Assembly (NCBI RefSeq): GCF_004770155.1
Contig: NZ_RQFA01000010.1
Span: forward strand, 191,523 to 255,522
Direction of reading: 5' to 3'
DNA: 64,000 nucleotides
From: Leptospira gomenensis
GTDB lineage: Bacteria; Spirochaetota; Leptospiria; Leptospirales; Leptospiraceae
Of the stretch, positions 45,195 through 54,147 are shown piece by piece; positions within the stretch are counted from its first letter, which is position 1, and each line of letters begins with the position of its first letter. The notes beneath the pieces were generated by a model. It saw only the letters and a program-made list of their open reading frames with translations, searched no databases and was not told the DNA's origin. The position numbers were made by a program, and so were the translations under genes.

Positions 45195-45223
45195 TTGATA
45201 CACCAGAAGTGAATTAATGTCAA
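45195..45223 (-). promoter_or_regulatory. Promoter of reverse XRE gene
   Basis: Minus-strand TTGACA and TATCAA separated by 17 bases. ATACAC (45198 region) and GTGTAT (45240 region) flank the divergent space as possible operator halves. Confidence 0.6.
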
Positions 45224-45250
45224 TATAAATATTTTATTAGTGTATTTTTA

Positions 45251-45664
45251 ATGACCTCAAAGAAAACTGAAAAATTAGTCGGAAAGAAGGTACAAGCAGT
45301 TCTTCAAGATCACGGCGAAAGTCAAAAGGAAGCCGCTCCTGAGTTAAATATTACTCCAGCAGGATTAAATAATATTATTCAGGGTAGAGTAGAATCATTG
45401 TCTCAGACATTCTTAACTTCCTTTAAGGAAAGATATAAAGTTAACCTTGATTGGCTTTTAGATGATTCAAGATCGATTAAACCTGTTTTGTATTCTACAT
45501 CTGATGAAGGACCGGTTTTTCAGATGGATGAGGATAAAGTTTTATTCAGTAAAATCAAGAATACAAAAGGGCTTAAAGAAATCGTAAAAACTCTATTACA
45601 GATTTCTCCTGAACAAAGAAAAATAATAGCCGATGTCGCTTCTGAATTTTCGAAAAAGAAGTGA
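45251..45664 (+). CDS. Cro/CI-like regulator (cassette 7)
   Basis: 137 residues. Residues about 8-70 form a helix-turn-helix of the XRE kind: AVLQDHGESQKEAAPELNITPAGLNNIIQGRVESLSQTFLTSFKERY, ending LDWLLDD as in many phage-type repressors. The C-terminal part (about 90-137) is helical (ELVKTLLQISPEQRKIIADV-like). It is divergent from the reverse XRE gene. It may control the OLD-like gene or only itself. Confidence 0.82.
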   Translation: MTSKKTEKLVGKKVQAVLQDHGESQKEAAPELNITPAGLNNIIQGRVESLSQTFLTSFKERYKVNLDWLLDDSRSIKPVLYSTSDEGPVFQMDEDKVLFSKIKNTKGLKEIVKTLLQISPEQRKIIADVASEFSKKK

Positions 45665-45758
45665 TTATTTACATCTTAAATCGCAATTTTATAGGCACTC
45701 ACTAATCATCTCCGCCGTCCTTGGCGTCGCCGATTAGGATTCGGGGCGACGGCACAGC

Positions 45759-45944
45759 AGATAACTAAAAATTGTCGCTGCGCTTCGGGTTCGCTTCGCG
45801 CCCCTCGCTTGGGCTTCGCCACATTCGCTTTGTCACTCGGTTTGCAAGACGCTCACTAAGGTTCGCTCAAACCTCGTGCCAATTCTTTCGCACGCTTAGG
45901 CGTGCTTCAGAACCGCAAACGTCGACAATCACTTGTCGTTAGAC
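45759..45944 (+). repeat. attC7
   Basis: 186 nt, AGATAAC ... GTTAGAC. The AGATAAC box matches the GTTATCT core 2.96 kb upstream, showing that the OLD-like and both XRE genes form one cassette. Confidence 0.85.
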
Positions 45945-45967
45945 GCTATTATTCGAATATTTGCAGA

Positions 45968-46795
45968 ATGTCTTTATTATCATCTCAGTCTGTCTGTAAT
46001 TGGTCGAAGGAATTCTCCGTTGAAACTTGGGAAAGAATTGAATTTGCTCAATCTAAGAAAGGATTCAAAATATTCGAAACAACAATCACGCAAGATATGC
46101 TTTATAATTTAGCTAAACTAAACTTAAAAGGGATCAAGTTATTCGAAGCAAAAAATGAAAAGACAAATGGAAATGACTTGGAGCTATTTTTACGATACGC
46201 TGAAAAAAAATATGTACGGTTTTGTATTCAAGCAAAGATTTCATATAGCAACGAAGAATATAGGGCAATTCATCATCCTTTAAAAAACAATACTTTTCAG
46301 ATTCAAAATCTTATTAATTACGGGAGTAGAAAGAATTCTATTCCACTATACTTCTTTTATTCTTATACTAAGGCCTATCAATCAATTGCATATGACCAGA
46401 GAGGAAATAAATACGGTGAGTTTGGAATTTCGGTAACAAGAGCCGATCAAATTTGGCTTTCCTTTTGTAATTTACCTGGATACAAGTTTAAATCGATTCC
46501 AAAAGTTATAAACATTATTGATAAACACGGGATTACTTTACATGAATTTCTTTGCAAGCGTAAGATTCCTATTTGGGCATTTTTGGCTTTCGACAATTCG
46601 GATCCTGATTATAGGCGACGCTTCCTATATAGATATTTTTACGATGAAAATGAATTGCCCGAAATAGACTATTGGAGACAGATCGATCTTGCAGATTTTT
46701 CAAACTTTAAAAGTGGTCGCGAAAGATCGTCAGAACTAAATCGTAATCAATATGAATTTAATCCATGTTTTAGATTAATTGTAGATCCCGAATAA
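45968..46795 (+). CDS. Unknown protein, possibly DUF6615-like nuclease (cassette 8)
   Basis: 275 residues from ATG 45968; the longer open frame upstream runs through attC7. Residues about 20-115 (WERIEFAQ ... GIKLFEAKNEKTNGNDLELFLRYAEKKYVRFCIQAKISY) show a pattern E-x-x-x-GND(L/W)E...Q-A-K reminiscent of restriction-endonuclease-like folds and the DUF6615 family, which is only a guess. No membrane segment. The TAA stop lies inside the terminal inverted repeat of the cassette, 4 bases before attC. Confidence 0.6.
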   Translation: MSLLSSQSVCNWSKEFSVETWERIEFAQSKKGFKIFETTITQDMLYNLAKLNLKGIKLFEAKNEKTNGNDLELFLRYAEKKYVRFCIQAKISYSNEEYRAIHHPLKNNTFQIQNLINYGSRKNSIPLYFFYSYTKAYQSIAYDQRGNKYGEFGISVTRADQIWLSFCNLPGYKFKSIPKVINIIDKHGITLHEFLCKRKIPIWAFLAFDNSDPDYRRRFLYRYFYDENELPEIDYWRQIDLADFSNFKSGRERSSELNRNQYEFNPCFRLIVDPE

Positions 46796-46799
46796 CAGC

Positions 46800-46979
46800 G
46801 TCTAACTTCGTCTCCTCACTCCGCTCAGGATTGCTAATGCAACCTTCGCTCCGGGCTAAAGCCACATTGCTTTGTCACTTCGGTTCGCGGGACGCGACTA
46901 AGGTCGCTCGAACCTCGTGCCAACCGCGTCGCGCCAATGCGCTTGCGGACGCAACGTCGAGGAGACTCTTTCGTTAGAC
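46800..46979 (+). repeat. attC8
   Basis: 180 nt, GTCTAAC ... GTTAGAC; inner arms TCTCCTC / GAGGAGA. Confidence 0.88.
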
Positions 46980-47009
46980 GCAATAGCTAAATTATTTTTT
47001 AGAGCTAAA

Positions 47010-47420
47010 ATGAAGTTTCAAATAGCAAAAATGAATATTGAGACAACCTCACCCAATATCTTTCTAGAAGATGAGAAGGTTGTAATAGAACATTTAGAAT
47101 CGGAAAAGGTCGATTTTGAAGTAATTGATGAAGGTTTGGCTTTTGGAGGCGAAGATAATTTTGTACTTATAACTTCTTTAATTATTCTCATAAAAGACTC
47201 TGTGTATTCAGGAATAATTTACGATTTAATCAAATACAAAGTAGTTGAATTATATGGTATGGTTAGTTCTAAAAATAAAAAGAATACATTTATCGATGTT
47301 GAGTTTTATGAAAACGGAGTGGTTAAAAGAATTCAATTAGCGAATGCGATAGAAGGTGTTATCAAGATAAGAAATCATAGGGGCAAATGGGTCACTTTAA
47401 AAAATAAAAATGACGAATGA
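47010..47420 (+). CDS. Unknown small protein A (cassette 9)
   Basis: 136 residues from ATG 47010 (the frame upstream is attC8 read-through). Mixed alpha/beta with one hydrophobic stretch (FVLITSLIILIKDSVYSGIIYDLIKY). Not recognised. The next gene starts 11 bases before its stop, so the two are translated together and probably act together, perhaps as a toxin-antidote or effector pair (inference). Confidence 0.65.
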   Translation: MKFQIAKMNIETTSPNIFLEDEKVVIEHLESEKVDFEVIDEGLAFGGEDNFVLITSLIILIKDSVYSGIIYDLIKYKVVELYGMVSSKNKKNTFIDVEFYENGVVKRIQLANAIEGVIKIRNHRGKWVTLKNKNDE

Positions 47421-47940
47421 ACAATTGTATAAATTTATTCAAAATAACAAAAGATTCCTATTTAAAAAGATTGTTAGTAAATATCCAGAATATGAAAAAC
47501 TGAGAAAATATCTCGTAATAGATTATCCCACACCTAATGAATTTACGATCGTTGGGAATGCTTTACTTTTCTCAAAATATACGAATGATCGAACATCTGC
47601 AATCTGGACATCTTTCGGAGATGAACATATACTAAAAGGATTGCTTGATGCTGATTGGAGAGCCATTACAATAATAAAAAATAAAAAAGGGCATTGGCAC
47701 TCACTAAATGTTAATGGCTACGAATCTGAAAGTAATACATATATTTGTGATGATCCGCATGGTAATTATTTTACAAATTATCGAGATTTGAATGGCGCGA
47801 ATCTTAAATTCGAAGCAAAGCATTTGCTTGAAATAAATTATGGGAAACCATTATATATTTGTTCTTCTCTTTTTCAGAATATGCACCAGAAAATTTTCGG
47901 ACTATTTTCGGATATCCCGCATTATCGGATCGACTTTTAG
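47410..47940 (+). CDS. Unknown protein B (cassette 9)
   Basis: 176 residues. Not recognised. Acidic-aromatic, with FTIVGNALLFSKYTNDRTSAIWTSFGDEHILKGL and ICDDPHGNYFTNYRDLNG; no signal peptide. It overlaps the preceding gene by 11 bases. Its TAG stop is part of the terminal inverted repeat (TTTTAGCTA) shared with the cassette start. Confidence 0.65.
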   Translation: MTNEQLYKFIQNNKRFLFKKIVSKYPEYEKLRKYLVIDYPTPNEFTIVGNALLFSKYTNDRTSAIWTSFGDEHILKGLLDADWRAITIIKNKKGHWHSLNVNGYESESNTYICDDPHGNYFTNYRDLNGANLKFEAKHLLEINYGKPLYICSSLFQNMHQKIFGLFSDIPHYRIDF

Positions 47941-47947
47941 CTACTGC

Positions 47948-48130
47948 GTCTAACTGCGGTTTCTCGCGGCGCTTCGAGATTGCTACGCAACTCTCGCTTG
48001 GCCTTCGGCACATTCGCTTTGTAACTCGGTTCGCGAGCCGCGACTAAGGTCGCTCGAACCTCGTTCCAATTCTTTCGCGCGTTTAGCGCGCTCCAGAACC
48101 GCGAACGTCGAGAAGCCTCTTTCGTTAGAC
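47948..48130 (+). repeat. attC9
   Basis: 183 nt, GTCTAAC ... GTTAGAC. Flank complements the cassette 9 start over 19 nt with one mismatch, the best example in the array. Confidence 0.88.
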
Positions 48131-48164
48131 GACATGTTCCAAAATCATTTTTAAGGAGAATAAT

Positions 48165-49343
48165 ATGGCTATTAAAGCTATTGATGTTACGTTTGAAAAA
48201 CTGGATTCAGTCTTTAAGAGTTTATTGGCGCTTGATAGCGATAAACATGACTTTTCAATAACTATAAAGGAATTTACCGCGGCTAAAGAAAAGCCTGAGA
48301 TAATGAGGAATTTGGTCGGTGGTAGGAAATACGATGATTGGAATATCTTTAAGCAATCCTTTTTAGAATACCAAAGCCAGTTTAATATTATGTGGCAGAC
48401 TGTGCAAGGAAAAGGTGGACCAATTAATTTAAGCTCAATTGATCTGCCAGCAAATATAGGAGAGCAACTTGCAAAAAGTTTAATTGATAGTTCAGGATTT
48501 CGCGACAATAATTCCGATCAAGACTCTAATGTCTTTGACTATCTGAAAGAATGGTTGCCTAATCTTTTCAAATATTTGGACGATGATACTCGCTATATAT
48601 CCTTAACCAACTTTAAGGAAGGATTTAAATCGATTAGTAAGGGTAGCTATGCATTCAAATTTAAGCCTGGTAAAAGTCCTATCTTCACAAAAATAATTAA
48701 CGAATACGTATATTTGAATAAAAATGAATCTCAGGATGAATTGGAACTCGGTAATCAAATCGAAGAGAGATTGAAGACACTAATCGGATTGGATGATTTA
48801 GAGCATAAGCAGCTCGAAAGAAGAGGTGGAAAATATCAGAATTATGATTTCGTTGGCTTCAAAAAGAAAGTTAATCCAAAAGAAGACGATTTAGAAATCT
48901 ATACTTTCGAATTAAAGGCTTCGAATAAGATTTCATCAATATCTGAAGCAATAAGTCAAGCCACAAGTTATAAATCAACAAGTAATTATACGTATATAAT
49001 TATTCCAATGTTTGATAAAAAACTTTTTCATGATGAAACAAGATTCGAATCATTCGTCGATTTATGCAGAGAGAATGGTCTTGGAATAATTACTATAGAA
49101 GTTGATCCTAAAAAGCATAAAGTCATTGATGTTTATGAGGTAATTACTCCACGCAAATTGGAAATCCTCGATTTCGCTTTGTTGGATGAAATTTTTATCA
49201 GTAAAAATCTAGAGTTTTGCCAATTATGTAGGAGGATTGCATCCACTGGATCAGATAGAAATGGTTGCGGCTGGATGATTAATTTAGAAAGCGATTCGCA
49301 GTGTATGAAAATTCTTTTCCAAGAAAAAATGACAAAGTTATAG
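48165..49343 (+). CDS. Unknown protein with possible PD-(D/E)XK domain (cassette 10)
   Basis: 392 residues, start supported by AAGGAGA seven bases before ATG. The N-terminal 190 residues are helical and unassigned. In about 220-300, RRGGKYQNYDFVGFKKKVNPKEDDLEIYTFELKASNKISSISEAISQATSYKSTSNYTYIIIP resembles a nuclease-like core (acidic stretch, E-x-K: FELKAS, then an IS-x-AIxQA helix), as in many restriction or DUF4263/4268-like proteins. Residues near the C-terminus include CQLCRRIASTGSDRNGCGW, a possible metal-binding Cys cluster. Likely a defence nuclease, unproven. Confidence 0.65.
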   Translation: MAIKAIDVTFEKLDSVFKSLLALDSDKHDFSITIKEFTAAKEKPEIMRNLVGGRKYDDWNIFKQSFLEYQSQFNIMWQTVQGKGGPINLSSIDLPANIGEQLAKSLIDSSGFRDNNSDQDSNVFDYLKEWLPNLFKYLDDDTRYISLTNFKEGFKSISKGSYAFKFKPGKSPIFTKIINEYVYLNKNESQDELELGNQIEERLKTLIGLDDLEHKQLERRGGKYQNYDFVGFKKKVNPKEDDLEIYTFELKASNKISSISEAISQATSYKSTSNYTYIIIPMFDKKLFHDETRFESFVDLCRENGLGIITIEVDPKKHKVIDVYEVITPRKLEILDFALLDEIFISKNLEFCQLCRRIASTGSDRNGCGWMINLESDSQCMKILFQEKMTKL

Positions 49344-49357
49344 AACTGGAACACGTC

Positions 49358-49540
<183 letters not shown>

Positions 49541-49590
49541 GACATTGTAAGTATATTTCCGAATATTTATTTTCAGTCTAATTATAAATT

Positions 49591-50835
49591 ATGAGTCATG
49601 GCAAAGAATCGGAAACGGAGATTTTGAATATTCTATATAGAATAGTCGGTGAAGACTTTGTTTTTCAGTCACCGACTTTAATGGAGGAATCCGGCAAGAA
49701 AATTGAATTAACAGACTTTCTTGTATTACTTGACGACATACTTATAACAATTCAATCAAAATCTATCGATATAGATATTGATGATATTAATCTAATTAAA
49801 TTAGGAAGGATTTTTAAAAAATACGAAAATGCTAAGTCGCAGTTGAATAGAACGGTCAATTCATCTAATAGAAAAGAGAAAGTCATTCTAAATGCCAAAC
49901 ATTTGGAAGAGCATATTGAACTTCCTTGGGTAAATTTTAGAACTAAAATCTCGATTATTACGTTAAATATACCAGACAATCTATATGAAAATCCTGAATT
50001 TCGATTTCAATTCACAAAGTTTGAGATCTACAAAGGAATGGCTTTGCACATTTTTATTTTACAAGACCTACAGAAAGTGTGTGATGAAATGAAGACCGGC
50101 GGAGATCTATTGCACTATCTTGAAAATAGAGAAATAGTATTAAAGGCAGTATCAATGCAACACTTTGTGAACGAACTTGATATAATGGCCGTTTATAAAA
50201 CGAAATATGATGCAATTGAAAAAATTCGAAAAGGCGAGATCGATGAACTTATCATTGAGCCAGGTTTGTGGGAATTTTATGTAAAGGAGCACGCGGCAAG
50301 AATAATCGAGCGCGATAAATTATTAGCCGAATGCTTTCTTATTGATATCTTAATAAAAGAAAATAGGAATTCTATTTCATATAGTATTGAGAAGTACGGT
50401 TATACTAAAAATGAAATGATTCAGAGTTATATGCGAATCATAGGAATACTAAATTCTTTGACAGCTATTGAGCGTTACAACGTAGAAATGATTTTGAAAG
50501 AAAAATTGACTTCTACCGATATATATCCGATGCGTTACTTCATTTTTCCTTTTAGAAAAAAAGCAATCTTTTTCCTAATAACAAATGAAACTGATCGCGA
50601 ACGACGAACAAGTCAATTGCAGGGTCTTTCGGAGCAAGCAGCATTACATTTAAGTAAAGGTATATTTGCAACCGAGACATTTTTAGGTGTTGCAACTGAA
50701 GGTCGAAAAGCTCCGGGTAGAAGTTTCGATAGCATTTTATTTAATCCTATGGATATCATAGATGAGATAAAAGAATTTGATGGTATATTGTTTGAAAATC
50801 GAAATCTTGGTAAAGTCGATGAATGGACACTCTGA
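49591..50835 (+). CDS. Unknown protein (cassette 11)
   Basis: 414 residues, soluble, not recognised. The first 60 residues (SETEILNILYRIVGEDFVFQSPTLMEESGKKIELTDFLVLLDDILITIQSKSID) read like a nuclease-type N-terminus, with E/D and a Q-x-K motif in a strand (ILITIQSK), as in NERD or PD-(D/E)XK folds. The remaining 350 residues are mixed helical. No partner gene. Function in defence is suggested only by its neighbours. Confidence 0.62.
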   Translation: MSHGKESETEILNILYRIVGEDFVFQSPTLMEESGKKIELTDFLVLLDDILITIQSKSIDIDIDDINLIKLGRIFKKYENAKSQLNRTVNSSNRKEKVILNAKHLEEHIELPWVNFRTKISIITLNIPDNLYENPEFRFQFTKFEIYKGMALHIFILQDLQKVCDEMKTGGDLLHYLENREIVLKAVSMQHFVNELDIMAVYKTKYDAIEKIRKGEIDELIIEPGLWEFYVKEHAARIIERDKLLAECFLIDILIKENRNSISYSIEKYGYTKNEMIQSYMRIIGILNSLTAIERYNVEMILKEKLTSTDIYPMRYFIFPFRKKAIFFLITNETDRERRTSQLQGLSEQAALHLSKGIFATETFLGVATEGRKAPGRSFDSILFNPMDIIDEIKEFDGILFENRNLGKVDEWTL

Positions 50836-50857
50836 AATTCTATGCTATTACAACGTC

Positions 50858-51041
<184 letters not shown>

Positions 51042-51160
51042 GCCATTTCCGCTGCGCTTTTCCGGAGTGGTTTGTCTGAGTGTGGGAAGGGGAAAGCGGT
51101 TCTTGTTTCATTTTGTTGCAATGGTTTTTTTAAGCGTTTTAAGATGCTCGCGTAAACGGC
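51042..51160 (+). mobile_element. Gene-less cassette 12 (copy 2 of 3)
   Basis: Same 119-base body as cassette 6, apparently identical, followed by the same attC subtype. It sits directly upstream of the VapBC cassette. The promoter-like pair is TTGCAA / TAAGAT. Confidence 0.72.
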
Positions 51161-51334
51161 GTATAACTACGGTTTTCCGCTCCGTTCGCCACTCGCGGCT
51201 TCCGCTAGGTCTCACTTCGGGCTAAAGCCACATCGCTTCGCTCACGAGATTAAATCGTAATAGGGAAGTAATTCCGAGAATGCGTTTCGCGTCCCTTCGG
51301 GATCAGCGACGTCGGAAAACCTGGATCGTTAGTC
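51161..51334 (+). repeat. attC12
   Basis: 174 nt, GTATAAC ... GTTAGTC; inner arms GGTTTTCCG / CGGAAAACC, nearly the same as attC6. Confidence 0.87.
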
Positions 51335-51414
51335 GACATTGCGTAAGCTGACGGTGATTTTGAAAACGAAGAAAACCAAGAAAAGAGGGTGAATTCAGAA
51401 TAGAAAATTGCTTG

Positions 51415-51442
51415 AAGTCTACACAAGTAGTTGTGTAGACTT
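51415..51442. promoter_or_regulatory. VapBC operator
   Basis: Perfect 12-bp arms AAGTCTACACAA (51415-51426) and TTGTGTAGACTT (51431-51442) with a GTAG centre, 18 bases before the antitoxin start. VapBC complexes usually bind such palindromes to repress themselves. Confidence 0.8.
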
Positions 51443-51459
51443 GTTAAAAGAGCAAAAAA

Positions 51460-51660
51460 ATGGCTACAAACTTAAATATCGATCCAAAATTACTAGAAGA
51501 AGCTTACACGGTGAGCGGGTTACGAACTAAACGTGAGACTGTGAATTTAGCTTTAATTGAATTTATTAAACGCCATAAGCAGAAAGACATTCTCAAATTA
51601 ATTAATTCAGTCGAATATGATAAGGGTTACGATTATAAAGAGGCGCGTAATAAAAGATAA
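51460..51660 (+). CDS. vapB: VapB-type antitoxin (cassette 13)
   Basis: 66 residues. Ribbon-helix-helix-like N-terminus (MATNLNIDPKLLEEAYTVSGLRTKRETVNLALIEFIKRHKQ) and a short toxin-binding tail, as in the Rv1738/type II VapB (DUF2191) group. Followed 11 bases later by the PIN toxin, and preceded by a perfect operator palindrome. It should neutralise VapC and autorepress the pair. Confidence 0.88.
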   Translation: MATNLNIDPKLLEEAYTVSGLRTKRETVNLALIEFIKRHKQKDILKLINSVEYDKGYDYKEARNKR

Positions 51661-51671
51661 ATCACCAAACC

Positions 51672-52118
51672 TTGATGAAATTACTAGTCGATACTTCAGT
51701 TTGGTCTGAAGCTTTAAGAAGAAAAGGTAAAACTTTAAATTCTGAGGAAACTTACCTTTATCACATAATTACAAACGAAGATGATATTTTTGTTACCGGG
51801 ATAATTCTTCAGGAAATTCTCACGGGAATAAAGGATCAGAAAATATTCTCAGAAATAGAAGATCAGTTCAGATATTTTAATTTTCTTTCTCCGACGGAGA
51901 AAGATCATATTGAAGCAGCAAAATTAAGAAACTTACTTTCTAAAAAAGGAATCGTATTAGCGACAATCGATGCCTTAATTGCTCAGATTGCAATTACTCA
52001 CAATTTAATTCTTGCAACTTATGATAATGACTTTTTACGACTTTCTGGAATCACAAAGTTAAAAACTCTCAATTTCGAAGATTATAAAAAATCGAAGAGA
52101 AAACGCAACGTCGACTAA
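51672..52118 (+). CDS. vapC: VapC-type PIN-domain toxin (cassette 13)
   Basis: 148 residues, a PIN-domain ribonuclease. Acidic catalytic residues in LVDTSVWSEAL (start), ILQEILTGI (E), GIVLATIDALIAQIA (D) and TYDNDFLRL (D) are in place. VapC toxins cut tRNA or rRNA. Starts at ATG 51675 or TTG 51672. The stop codon overlaps the attC13 R'' box (GACTAAC), so gene end and recombination site share bases. Confidence 0.9.
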   Translation: MMKLLVDTSVWSEALRRKGKTLNSEETYLYHIITNEDDIFVTGIILQEILTGIKDQKIFSEIEDQFRYFNFLSPTEKDHIEAAKLRNLLSKKGIVLATIDALIAQIAITHNLILATYDNDFLRLSGITKLKTLNFEDYKKSKRKRNVD

Positions 52119-52292
52119 CTGCGGCTTCTCGCGGCGCTTCGGGATTGCTTCGCAACCCTCGCTTGGCCTTCGGCACATTGCTTTGTCACTTCGGTTCGCG
52201 GGACGCTCGCTAAGGCTCGCTCGAACCTCGTGCCAACCGCGTCGCGCTCAAGCGCTTGCGGCCGCAACGTCGAGAAGCCTCTTTCGTTAGTC
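52113..52292 (+). repeat. attC13
   Basis: 180 nt, GACTAAC ... GTTAGTC; inner arms GGCTTCTCG / CGAGAAGCC. Confidence 0.87.
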
Positions 52293-52356
52293 GACATTGC
52301 GGGGGAGACGCCGCATCCATGTGGCGAGAAGTAGGGGCGAAAAGGATGAAATTAGG

Positions 52357-52385
52357 TTGACAAGCATACAATCTTTGTATATTAT
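52357..52385 (+). promoter_or_regulatory. Promoter and operator of RHH-PIN pair
   Basis: TTGACA (52357-52362), 17 bases, TATTAT (52380-52385). An inverted repeat ATACAA-TCT-TTGTAT (52366-52380) sits inside the spacer, ideal for autorepression. Confidence 0.8.
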
Positions 52386-52392
52386 TTAGGTT

Positions 52393-52638
52393 ATGAATCA
52401 GACTGTTAATATTTCCTTTGAAAAAGCACTTTTAAAAGAAATCGATAAAATTGCAAAGAGGGAACACAGGTCCAGGTCAGAATTGATTCGTGAAGCCGCT
52501 AGAGCGTATATTGAGAAAAAAACTAGATGGCAAGCCATCTTTGACTTCACTTCAAAAGTTACTGATCGAAGTAATATTTCTGAAAAGGATGTTTTTAATG
52601 AAATTAAATCCGTTAGAAATAAAAGAAATGCTTCTTAA
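52393..52638 (+). CDS. Ribbon-helix-helix antitoxin (cassette 14)
   Basis: 81 residues. CopG/RHH DNA-binding domain: VNISFEKALLKEIDKIAKREHRSRSELIREAARAYIEK (about 4-42), then a C-terminal tail expected to bind the toxin. It overlaps the next start codon by one base (TAATG), and has its own strong promoter and operator. The -10 box ends 7 bases before the ATG, so the mRNA may be leaderless. Confidence 0.88.
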   Translation: MNQTVNISFEKALLKEIDKIAKREHRSRSELIREAARAYIEKKTRWQAIFDFTSKVTDRSNISEKDVFNEIKSVRNKRNAS

Positions 52639-53057
52639 TGTTGAAGGTATTATTAGATACTAATATTTACATCTCTGCTATTTTATTTAGAGGAAAACCA
52701 AGGCTTGTTTTCCAAGATTTAATTGATGAGGTTTTTACAGGATATATTTCGAAAGAAATATTAGCTGAGATTGAATCTACGCTCTCTAAACCAAAATTCA
52801 AACTTGATGATAATTTTATTCAGATTGTTTTATCTGAAATCAGAGATATTACTGTGCTTGTTAAAAATAAACCTATTCAAGATTATTTAGAGTTAAGAGA
52901 TAGAGATGATTATCACATTCTGGAGTCTGCTTTTGCAGCAAAAGTAGACTATTTAATCACTGGAGACAAAGATTTATTAACTCTTCAGAAAATTAAGAAC
53001 TTTAACATCATTACTCCAGATGAGTATTTAAGTATTAAAGTAAGAAACGAAACTTAA
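52638..53057 (+). CDS. PIN-domain toxin (cassette 14)
   Basis: 139 residues. PIN-family ribonuclease of the group paired with RHH antitoxins (COG1569-like): VLLDTNIYISAILFRGKP (D5-type residue), EILAEIESTLSKP, RDRDDYHILESAFAAKVDYLITGDKDLLTL. The acidic residues needed for metal binding are present. Different subfamily from VapC in cassette 13. Confidence 0.9.
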   Translation: MLKVLLDTNIYISAILFRGKPRLVFQDLIDEVFTGYISKEILAEIESTLSKPKFKLDDNFIQIVLSEIRDITVLVKNKPIQDYLELRDRDDYHILESAFAAKVDYLITGDKDLLTLQKIKNFNIITPDEYLSIKVRNET

Positions 53058-53094
53058 TTCAGCGACATCCGTGTCGCGAAATTCCGCAACTGCG

Positions 53095-53273
53095 TATAAC
53101 TTCGTCTCCTCGCTCCGTTCGGGATCGCTCATGCGACCCTCACTACGGGCTAAAGCCACATTGCTTTGACACTTCGGTTCGCGGGACGCGACTAAGGTCG
53201 CTCGAACCTCGTGCCAACCGCGTCGCGCTAATGCGCTTGCGGCCGCAACGTCGAGGAGACTCTTTCGTTAGTT
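53095..53273 (+). repeat. attC14
   Basis: 179 nt, GTATAAC ... GTTAGTT; inner arms TCTCCTC / GAGGAGA. Its R'' box does not match the cassette 14 start (GTTAGTC), an exception in the array, although the outer flank still pairs (TTGCGG). Confidence 0.85.
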
Positions 53274-53321
53274 GCCATAGCCCGGCAATTAATTTTCATA
53301 TTAACGCATTTAAAAAAAATG

Positions 53322-53357
53322 CTGACAAGATTTCAATAGTATATATAATGTATATAT
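53322..53357 (+). promoter_or_regulatory. MazEF promoter and operator, leaderless
   Basis: CTGACA (53322-53327) and TATAAT (53344-53349) with a 16-base spacer. The palindrome ATATATA-ATG-TATATAT (53341-53357) covers the -10 and the ATG. The start codon begins 7 bases after the -10, so transcripts should start at the ATG. Confidence 0.75.
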
Positions 53358-53592
53358 GGAATCAATTGTTCACAAATGGGGTAATAGCTTAGGAATTAGA
53401 ATTCCAAAAGCAATGGCGATTGAATTAGAAATAAATGACGGTAGTCACGTTGAATTGCAATATGAAGGCGATAAAATAGTTATTTATCCGATGCGAAAGG
53501 CATCTCTTGAAGAAAAGCTTTCAAAAATTACTAAACAAAATCTTCATTCTGAAATATCAACAGGTAGCTCAGTAGGTAATGAAGCTTGGTAA
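53356..53592 (+). CDS. mazE: MazE-type antitoxin (cassette 15)
   Basis: 78 residues. AbrB/MazE swapped-hairpin DNA-binding fold: MESIVHKWGNSLGIRIPKAMAIELEINDGSHVELQYEGDKIVIYP (about 1-50), C-terminal tail for toxin binding. This is the family of the ChpI antitoxin described in L. interrogans. Its stop overlaps the toxin start by 7 bases. Likely leaderless. Confidence 0.92.
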   Translation: MESIVHKWGNSLGIRIPKAMAIELEINDGSHVELQYEGDKIVIYPMRKASLEEKLSKITKQNLHSEISTGSSVGNEAW

Positions 53593-53927
53593 AGAGTAGT
53601 AAGTATATTCCTGAAAAAGGAGATATTGTGTGGCTAAATTTTACTCCGCAAGCTGGCCACGAACAAATGGGTCGAAGACCAGCGCTTGTGTTATCACCGA
53701 AAGAATATAATTCAAAAACTGGTTTGGCTATATTTTGTCCAATTACAAGTAAAGTAAAAGGATATCCTTTCGAAGTGGTTATTAAATCTAAAAAGCTAAA
53801 CGGCGTAATTCTTTCCGATCAAATAAAGAATTTGGATTGGACTATTCGAGAAGTAGAGCATATCGAGTCGGTAAGTAAACCTTCTTTGAAAGAAGTTTTA
53901 GATAATATTAAACTATTAATATTTTGA
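53586..53927 (+). CDS. mazF: MazF-type ribonuclease toxin (cassette 15)
   Basis: 113 residues from TTG 53586, overlapping the antitoxin gene. MazF/PemK features: YIPEKGDIVWLNFTPQAGHEQMGRRPALVLSPKEYN, FCPITSKVKGYPFEV and VILSDQIKNLDW (catalytic Arg and Thr/Ser positions kept in RRPALV and ITS). Such toxins cut mRNA at short sequences. Belongs to the ChpK group of Leptospira by similarity to family signatures (inference). Confidence 0.93.
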   Translation: MVKSSKYIPEKGDIVWLNFTPQAGHEQMGRRPALVLSPKEYNSKTGLAIFCPITSKVKGYPFEVVIKSKKLNGVILSDQIKNLDWTIREVEHIESVSKPSLKEVLDNIKLLIF

Positions 53928-53941
53928 TAACGAGCTACAGC

Positions 53942-54123
<182 letters not shown>

Positions 54124-54147
54124 GCCATAGCATGAATCGATAAGTAA

